Positions 14,516 to 19,583 of a DNA stretch of 19,583 nt are shown piece by piece; positions within the stretch are counted from its first letter, which is position 1, and every line of letters begins with the position of its first letter. Both the position numbers and the translations under genes were made by a program. The notes beneath the pieces were generated by a model that was not told where the DNA came from, searched no databases, and was given only the letters and a program-made list of their open reading frames with translations. The stretch is taken from assembly GCA_038729325.1 (NCBI GenBank), contig JAVYSG010000021.1:1-19583 (forward strand). The letters run 5' to 3'. Source of the stretch: UBA509 sp038729325. GTDB taxonomy: Archaea; Thermoplasmatota; Thermoplasmata; Thermoplasmatales; Thermoplasmataceae.

Positions 14516-15679
14516 TCACTGGTTATGGGACATTGTATCCATGAAGCCCGGAATGCCCATGAAGGAGGCCGCGGTATTGGATCTGTCTCCAAGCAGTGAT
14601 AGCCTCTGATATATGAAATTGCGTGTGATGCCTCCCTGATCCGGTTCATCGGTTTCCTGGCCTGAATTCAATGCTGCAGTGACCTCCTGAGTGATAAGTG
14701 GCGAAAGTATCTCCAGAATTGTGTAGAACAGATCTGTGACCTTCATTGTGGCCATTATGTCCATTTCCCTGAGCACAAGGCGGCTCAATCGAAGTTTGTG
14801 GTCCCTGAGATAAAGCATTGCCACCCGGATCTGGCTTATAAGGGATATGAGTATGCTCCTGTTAACTGCACTGTTCATGGCAGGCTGGGAAGTGACATTT
14901 ACAGTCTGCATCTGGTCTCTGTACTCAATCTCAAGGAAATGGGAATCCTCGGATACAGATGAATGGAAAGTGTATGCAGAATCTGTCTCATCATTTGTGA
15001 ATGTCAGAACAAGGTTTGTTGGAGACAGTACTGCCGAAGACAGGTAGTAGTGGTCAAGTTTTTCAAAGTCTATAACCGGCTCCTTGCTTACCCATGTCTT
15101 GCCGATCCTGGCAGGGAGCCTGATGCCTTTAACAAGCGTGTCAACCTCCATTTTTGACTTGAGGAATTCCACCTCTGATGAGTTAAGCAGAAACTCATAC
15201 TGAAGATCATGCTGCGAGGTGCAGATATAACGTGCCTCATAGCCTCCATCCACATACTTAAGGCGTATCTCCCATTCCAGGAGCGGCAGCGGTTCCCTTG
15301 ACAGAAACGCCTCAATGGCCTTAATGCTCTTAGCCCTGTATGAGTTCATCTCCTGCGTCTTTGAATCGATATCTGCCTTGAGGGCAGGAATGAGCTTTTC
15401 CTCGTAACCCTGCAGGCTGGCACGTGTGTGATCAAGAATACTGTCGCGATAAATTGTGAACTGATCCATGCCTTCATCTTTTTCGTACGCATCTAGAACT
15501 GCGGCTATCTGATTATATATATCTCTCTCCCTGCGTATGCTCTCTTCCATTCTTTTCTGAAGGTCAGTAAGTTCTGCGCTGCAATCCGCCGCCCTGTCTG
15601 AGTTTACCACGGCATCAATTAACTCAGTGAGGACCTGCCTTGTGAGTTTTGCGCCCTCAAGTATATTTCTGCTCTCCAT
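14516..15679 (-). CDS. Coiled-coil hypothetical protein
   Basis: I do not recognise this 387-residue protein. The first 130 residues are predicted helix with heptad-like spacing and many Glu/Lys/Arg (about 35-130), suggesting a coiled coil. Residues 133-250 look beta-rich and globular; the last third is helical with a Gly/Asn/Ser-rich tail. No signal peptide, clear membrane segment or catalytic motif is visible; one Cys lies near residue 33 and another near 155. The start is ATG 15679 rather than TTG 15685, because a TATA-like box (15702-15710) is centred 27 nt before it. It is divergent from the small membrane protein at 15769 and may share its control region. Confidence 0.72.
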   Translation of the reverse strand: MESRNILEGAKLTRQVLTELIDAVVNSDRAADCSAELTDLQKRMEESIRRERDIYNQIAAVLDAYEKDEGMDQFTIYRDSILDHTRASLQGYEEKLIPALKADIDSKTQEMNSYRAKSIKAIEAFLSREPLPLLEWEIRLKYVDGGYEARYICTSQHDLQYEFLLNSSEVEFLKSKMEVDTLVKGIRLPARIGKTWVSKEPVIDFEKLDHYYLSSAVLSPTNLVLTFTNDETDSAYTFHSSVSEDSHFLEIEYRDQMQTVNVTSQPAMNSAVNRSILISLISQIRVAMLYLRDHKLRLSRLVLREMDIMATMKVTDLFYTILEILSPLITQEVTAALNSGQETDEPDQGGITRNFIYQRLSLLGDRSNTAASFMGIPGFMDTMSHNQ

Positions 15680-15701
15680 TTTCAACCTTATAGTGGTTCA
15701 G

Positions 15702-15710
15702 ATTTATTAT
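15702..15710 (-). promoter_or_regulatory. TATA-like box for the coiled-coil gene
   Basis: ATAATAAAT on the minus strand, centred about 27 nt before ATG 15679: leaderless spacing. Confidence 0.4.
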
Positions 15711-15731
15711 GATTTTTCAATGTGAAGGATC

Positions 15732-15741
15732 AAATATTTAT
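15732..15741 (+). promoter_or_regulatory. TATA-like box for the 15769 gene
   Basis: AAATATTTAT is centred about 32 nt before GTG 15769, so a few untranslated bases may precede the start. Confidence 0.35.
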
Positions 15742-15768
15742 CTGACCTTACATAAGTAAGACGATAAC

Positions 15769-16260
15769 GTGGCTGAAAAAAAGACTGAAATAACAGAGGG
15801 CTACAGGAAGAATATTGAGAAGCTCAAGCTCGAAATGCGGTCAGCCATGCTTCTGGCCAGAACAAGCAACACGTTCTCGGGGATTCTGAGCCGCGAGATA
15901 TTTGAATCCCCTGATCCGGAGATAAGGTCCTTTGTGGAATTTATCATATCAAGACAGAAAATCAGCATCAGGGGCCTCATAATGATTGCAGCGGGAGAAA
16001 TAGCATTTGCCGCTCTCCTGATTTTTCTGAGCCTTTCCTTCATAGTGCCTGCTTTCTTTGCATATGCGAACCCGGGCGTATTCCTCGGGTATCTTTACAG
16101 GGCAACTCAGGCAGTTAGCATCAGCACAGTTGCAGACAGGATCGTGGTTCTGATCGACTTCGTGGTGTGTGTAGTAATGCTCCTTTCAGCGCTGCAGCTT
16201 CTAAGAACGGCTTCTGAGACGCTCAGGAATGCCGGAATGAGGGTAACTGAGGCAAATTGA
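15769..16260 (+). CDS. Small membrane protein of unknown function
   Basis: 163 residues. A charged, helical cytosolic N-terminus (1-65, many Lys/Glu) is followed by two hydrophobic segments (about 69-96 and 124-145) and a short charged tail. No motif or family is recognised. The start is GTG at 15769, the first codon giving the Lys-rich MAEKKTE N-terminus. Its TGA overlaps the TTG start of the transporter gene (TTGA), so the two are translated together. It may be an accessory subunit of that transporter, but this rests only on the overlap. Confidence 0.7.
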   Translation: MAEKKTEITEGYRKNIEKLKLEMRSAMLLARTSNTFSGILSREIFESPDPEIRSFVEFIISRQKISIRGLIMIAAGEIAFAALLIFLSLSFIVPAFFAYANPGVFLGYLYRATQAVSISTVADRIVVLIDFVVCVVMLLSALQLLRTASETLRNAGMRVTEAN

Positions 16261-18116
16261 CCGCAATTTCATCCTACATCAGATCATCGGTGATCACATT
16301 CAAGGTAATCACTGTTGTAATCGGACTGATTTTTATCCTTGTTTCAGGCGCAATACTTTATGAATCTGTTAAAAGCTATTTCTCAGGACAGGCCGTCCTT
16401 TTTTCAGGAACTGTGGAAATATTTGCAACCCTGGCTGCCCTCATTTCCGGTGTTACTCTGGTAACGATACTTCCGGAATCTGTCCGGGTCAGATTTTCAC
16501 GTCCGAGATCACGAACACAGCCTAATCCAACTTACGGATTCGTTACGCTCCTTGCAATTGGCCTTGGAGCAACAATTGGGTCTCCACTTTTCATAATTCT
16601 CCCCGTGAACATTGAACAGTATGCCATTGTTTCAGTGGTTTCCCTTGTAATAGCCGGGCTCCTGAGCATCGGAATTGCGCGCATATATTCCTATATGTTC
16701 CGCTATTCATCAGCCAACGGAATAGATGTTGTCGGGGGCCCGACCTTTGTCAGGGTTTCAACAAGAGAAAAATCGGTCAGGTATTTCCTGGCAAGATTTT
16801 CACTCTGGATTGCCAATACATCCCTTGCCGCGTTCTGTGCAATATTCTTCTTCACGTTCACGTTCCAGACACTTCCCGTCATAGCGCCTGCAGTTGGCCT
16901 GTCTCAATCCTCAGCTATATTCCTGGGATACGCAATTGTCGGCATGTTTGCTGTCTGGTTCGTCATCAATGCATTCTTTGAAAAAAAATTTATAAGGGTA
17001 ATTGCCCGGGCACAGATCCTTTTTCTTGCCATTATGATATCCATAATAGTTGCACAGGGCCTGATTCTGGGCATTCATGGGAACTGGAATGTTTCCGGGC
17101 TAATGTCTGACCGCTCCGGAAATCTTCCCCTGGACATAATTGAGAACACGGGATACCTGTTCATACTCTTTTTTGGCTTTCAGGAAATCCAGAGCGTGAG
17201 TAAGGAGAGTCTCAAGGAATCCAGGGTACCGATCTTTTCCAGGCTCTTCAACAGGGGAAGGCCGTACCCTTCGTCCAGTTACATTCCAATGTCAATGTAT
17301 GCTACAGTTATACTTGCAACCTGCATAATGATCTTCGATGCCCTGACCATGTTCTCCGTGCATCCGTCACTAGGAAAGTTGCAGTCAGCCCAGATTCCTG
17401 CGCTCTACATTGTCAGTACCTATATCAGCCCGCAATTTCAGATTTACACACTTGTGGCATTCCTTCTTGCAACCGTTACAACTTTTGTTCCGGCATTCAT
17501 AGCAGCATCAAAGCACCTGAGGGAACTTGTGGAGGATGGTTTCTTCCCCAGATCCCTGAAGGGCCTTTCCTGGGTGTTTACCATTATACTGATTGCAATC
17601 CTTTCACTGACCAATCCAGATTTCCTTGTAAACATAACGGACTTCATGGTGCTGGTGGCACTTGCCATAATATGCCTCTCCGCATTCTGGCTGAGAAATA
17701 TAAGCAAGAAAGTCCCCAGAGGGGTGATTGTTGTTGCACTGGGGTCCGGATTGTTCGCCTTTTTTGTTGACGCACTCCTATATCCACAGAATCCCACAGT
17801 TGTACTCCTTGGGGTCATTGCAGTCATACTCAGTTTCCTCACCTATGATGTTGTGTCGCTGGGAACCATAGGACTCCAGATCTTTGTCATATTCTTCGAC
17901 CTTGTTGCCTTTATGTTTGAGGCAATATTCCCCTCATCAATCGCCATAACCTACCCCTCGTTCTTTGGACCACTGGCAGGACATGTTCTTCTTCCCTTTG
18001 TACTTCTGAGAGTGATACTCCTGCTGAGTGCAGCAACGGTTTTTGTAAATATAATAATGGATGTTTTCGTGATCAAGCGAATTGATGTGACCGGCGCCCA
18101 GGCCAGAAGGAATTGA
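16257..18116 (+). CDS. APC-superfamily amino acid/polyamine permease-like transporter
   Basis: A 619-residue polytopic membrane protein. The APC core begins near residue 93 with TLLAIGLGATIGSPLF, the helix-1 motif with the unwound Gly-rich break. It continues through FGFQEIQSVSKE (306-317), which corresponds to the conserved helix-6 region, and a DGFFPRSLKG loop (427-436) typical of the family, to about 14 hydrophobic segments. Two extra hydrophobic segments (about 15-36 and 50-72) precede the core; they are not usual for the family. The substrate cannot be assigned. The TTG start overlaps the upstream stop by 4 nt. The coiled-coil gene is divergent upstream, and cobS is convergent downstream (223 nt between). 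Confidence 0.85.
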   Translation: MTAISSYIRSSVITFKVITVVIGLIFILVSGAILYESVKSYFSGQAVLFSGTVEIFATLAALISGVTLVTILPESVRVRFSRPRSRTQPNPTYGFVTLLAIGLGATIGSPLFIILPVNIEQYAIVSVVSLVIAGLLSIGIARIYSYMFRYSSANGIDVVGGPTFVRVSTREKSVRYFLARFSLWIANTSLAAFCAIFFFTFTFQTLPVIAPAVGLSQSSAIFLGYAIVGMFAVWFVINAFFEKKFIRVIARAQILFLAIMISIIVAQGLILGIHGNWNVSGLMSDRSGNLPLDIIENTGYLFILFFGFQEIQSVSKESLKESRVPIFSRLFNRGRPYPSSSYIPMSMYATVILATCIMIFDALTMFSVHPSLGKLQSAQIPALYIVSTYISPQFQIYTLVAFLLATVTTFVPAFIAASKHLRELVEDGFFPRSLKGLSWVFTIILIAILSLTNPDFLVNITDFMVLVALAIICLSAFWLRNISKKVPRGVIVVALGSGLFAFFVDALLYPQNPTVVLLGVIAVILSFLTYDVVSLGTIGLQIFVIFFDLVAFMFEAIFPSSIAITYPSFFGPLAGHVLLPFVLLRVILLLSAATVFVNIIMDVFVIKRIDVTGAQARRN

Positions 18117-18298
18117 GATGATTCCGATCCATCAGGCAGCAGTGGGCTGACATTACCACATGCCAGAAGACTGAAAATGCCTGCTTCACTGACACTGCTT
18201 CCCTCATGCATTTTGGAAGATCATACTCCACATCCAGCCACTCATCATGGATGGTTTGTCGGGTTTCAAATCCGGCATGCAATGCTGATTCATTCGGG

Positions 18299-18323
18299 GT
18301 GCGACATTCATTAATGTTCGCAC
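18299..18323. terminator. Imperfect hairpin in the convergent 3' region
   Basis: GTGCGA at 18299-18304 pairs with TCGCAC at 18318-18323, and an inner CATT/AATG adds a few pairs. On the minus strand it follows the cobS stop (18340) and a T5 run (18327-18331). The T run is the likelier archaeal termination signal; the hairpin is the supporting feature. Confidence 0.3.
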
Positions 18324-18339
18324 TGTAAAAAGTTTAAGA

Positions 18340-19110
18340 TCACGCCACTGCCAGAAGGTGGAAGAAAGCATATGGCAGCATTGCAGAGACTACAAGAAAG
18401 ATGACCCTGGCAATCTCGCCTGAAAAACCCAGAATATCACCGTTAGTGCCTCCAAATGTTCTGTCAAGCCTGAGGATGGTGAACACATACGCAAGAATGG
18501 CAACAGCAACCCCAAGCAGGAAAATCCACCATGTGAACAGAGAAATAATGAAGAGAAGCAGAATGTTAACATATATGGCAGTGTCCTGTGAAGCCATAAG
18601 TTTCTGGAAACTCACAAAGAGCCCCTCCTGGAAAAGCGGTTTTCCAATCCTCAGGCCAATCATATAGGCAGTCTTCGTAAGGACTTCTGAAATTATTATT
18701 GCTGCAACTCCGGTATTTCTGTTGAATGTTGTGAGCGCGGCAAAAAATAGAAGGTATATGATAAACGCAGATCCGAATCCGCCGGCTCCGAGATAATGAT
18801 CTTTGAGTATCTCCTTTCTGCGTTCCGTGCTTCCTCTGAACATCAGAGCATCCCCTGTATCCAGCACACCGTCAAGGTGGTTGAAACCTGACATTAAAAG
18901 GATTGCTGCAACAGCTCCGGCCGATGCCAGAAGCGGACCACCTGTTGTGAAAAGTATGAAATAAGCGGCTGAAGCAACGGCACCATTTATCAGGGCCGGA
19001 ACGAAGAACCACAGTGGCATGGCTCTGTCAAAACTCTGGCATCTTGCGGGAATAATGCTGAAAAACGATATGGCACAGAGAATGCCGGACCTTGTGGAAC
19101 TTCTACTCAC
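18340..19110 (-). CDS. cobS: Adenosylcobinamide-GDP ribazoletransferase (cobalamin synthase)
   Basis: A 256-residue membrane enzyme that joins adenosylcobinamide-GDP to alpha-ribazole (or its phosphate), the last assembly step of cobalamin. Family signatures are GFNHLDGVLDTGDALMF (D80, D84, D87: metal and diphosphate site), DHYLGAGGFG (104-113) and FGGTNGDILG (219-228). Six or seven hydrophobic segments alternate with these. The length fits archaeal and bacterial CobS. The start GTG 19110 is the only codon giving the needed N-terminal helix, but a TATATA stretch sits only 5-14 nt before it, which is odd for a leaderless gene. It is divergent from the cobD-type gene at 19459, so both belong to the nucleotide-loop/cobinamide part of B12 synthesis. 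Confidence 0.92.
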   Translation of the reverse strand: MSRSSTRSGILCAISFFSIIPARCQSFDRAMPLWFFVPALINGAVASAAYFILFTTGGPLLASAGAVAAILLMSGFNHLDGVLDTGDALMFRGSTERRKEILKDHYLGAGGFGSAFIIYLLFFAALTTFNRNTGVAAIIISEVLTKTAYMIGLRIGKPLFQEGLFVSFQKLMASQDTAIYVNILLLFIISLFTWWIFLLGVAVAILAYVFTILRLDRTFGGTNGDILGFSGEIARVIFLVVSAMLPYAFFHLLAVA

Positions 19111-19458
19111 ACATGATATATAAGATGGTGAATCTAAATGTTTGTCCTGGTGAACTTGCGATCCATATTAACAGGACAACCAGGGCACAGACGTATTAAC
19201 CTGATCTGCAGGAAACATAATCTCCAACGGATCAGCATTCAGGTCTGTGCAGCATGCCGTGAACGATGATGCACCGGCACCTCTGCACCATAAAAAACAT
19301 GAACGGATTCCCATTAACGCTGTAAGGATTAACATCCATATCATCAGAATCCTGCAGAAAGTTCACCGGGATGGAAAGCATTCCCAATCATCGTATCAAT
19401 CTGGAGGGTGGGAAATCCCGGATAACTATGCAGATCGGTGATTTCTGGAGAACCGGAA
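19111..19458. other. Divergent intergenic region between cobS and the cobD-type gene
   Basis: 348 bases with no convincing gene; a 64-codon ORF at 19247-19441 lacks protein character. It holds TTGTCCTG (19142-19149) with its perfect inverted partner CAGGACAA (19172-19179), an overlapping second pair CCTGGT (19146-19151)/ACCAGG (19179-19184), and four copies of ATTAAC (19167, 19195, 19313, 19328). A GATATATAAG box is at 19115-19124. No tRNA or cobalamin-riboswitch core was found. Confidence 0.45.
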
Positions 19459-19583
19459 ATGAAAAAGAATGTGGATCACGGCGGGAATATCTGGTCAGCG
19501 GCCAGACGTCTTGATGTAGCAGCGGGAGAACTGCTCGACTTCAGCTCTAACCTCAATGACTTCCCGATTTCCTATCCGGATGG
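19459..19583 (+). CDS. CobD/CobC-type threonine-phosphate decarboxylase (5' part, cut by window end)
   Basis: The first 41 codons read MKKNVDHGGNIWSAARRL, then ...LDFSSNLNDF. HGGN with LDFS-x-N-x-N is the N-terminal signature of L-threonine-O-3-phosphate decarboxylase (CobD in Salmonella, CobC in others), a PLP enzyme of the histidinol-phosphate aminotransferase family that makes (R)-1-amino-2-propanol phosphate for the cobinamide side chain. Its position next to cobS agrees. GGAG at 19447-19450 is 8 nt before the ATG, a possible ribosome binding site. The PLP-lysine lies beyond the window. Confidence 0.72.
   Translation, partial: MKKNVDHGGNIWSAARRLDVAAGELLDFSSNLNDFPISYPD

Noticed and set aside
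18260..18275. CGGGTTTCAAATCCGG, resembling a tRNA T-arm
   Set aside because: The base before the TTCAAAT loop is T opposite C, so the closing pair fails, and no acceptor, D or anticodon arm surrounds it.
18073..18282. 69-codon minus-strand ORF between the transporter and cobS
   Set aside because: It overlaps the transporter 3' end antisense, and I see no conserved motif or promoter; probably chance.
18344..18350. GCCACTG, a motif found in cobalamin riboswitches
   Set aside because: It lies inside the cobS coding region on the opposite strand, with no surrounding riboswitch core or B12 box.

Overview
The window looks like a chromosomal segment of a thermoacidophilic archaeon, most likely Thermoplasmata (Thermoplasma/Ferroplasma/Cuniculiplasma-like). 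The reasons are internal: many genes have an A/T-rich TATA-like box about 23-30 nt before the start codon and no Shine-Dalgarno sequence (leaderless transcripts); TTG and GTG starts are frequent; arginine is mostly AGG/AGA; and the gene families fit. A run of exactly 100 N (8324-8423) shows that this is a scaffold with an unsized gap. No insertion sequence, CRISPR array, rRNA or tRNA was seen.

Left part (1-2580): a small, probably frameshifted Cys/His-rich gene (minus); a helical di-iron-oxidase-like protein of the CADD/PqqC/TenA fold; a histidine phosphatase; and a PPC/DUF296 protein.

Aromatic catabolism (2596-6776, minus): one tightly packed operon, hpd, fumarylacetoacetase-family hydrolase, homogentisate 1,2-dioxygenase and a maleylacetate-reductase-like 'iron' alcohol dehydrogenase. 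It would take 4-hydroxyphenylpyruvate (from tyrosine) through homogentisate to ring cleavage and C-C hydrolysis. No maleylacetoacetate isomerase is present, and the dehydrogenase has Arg at two of the four usual metal-ligand positions. A divergent HemQ/chlorite-dismutase-family gene shares the 125-bp control region, which holds a perfect 9+9 bp inverted repeat.

Phosphosignalling block (7584-12851, minus): a vWA protein, a RanBP2-type zinc finger + FHA protein, a PPP-family Ser/Thr phosphatase and a polytopic membrane Ser/Thr kinase, spaced by 1 nt or overlapping, followed after the gap by a zinc-ribbon protein. Kinase, phosphatase, phosphothreonine reader and vWA scaffold in one transcription unit make this the most interesting system in the window.

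Right part: thiI (plus) with a C-terminal rhodanese domain, preceded by a possible 32-codon leader ORF with a near-perfect Shine-Dalgarno; an unrecognised coiled-coil protein (minus); a small membrane protein translationally overlapped with an APC-type transporter (plus); then cobalamin genes, cobS (minus) and the start of a cobD/cobC-type aminotransferase-fold gene (plus, cut by the window end), separated by 348 bp with repeats.
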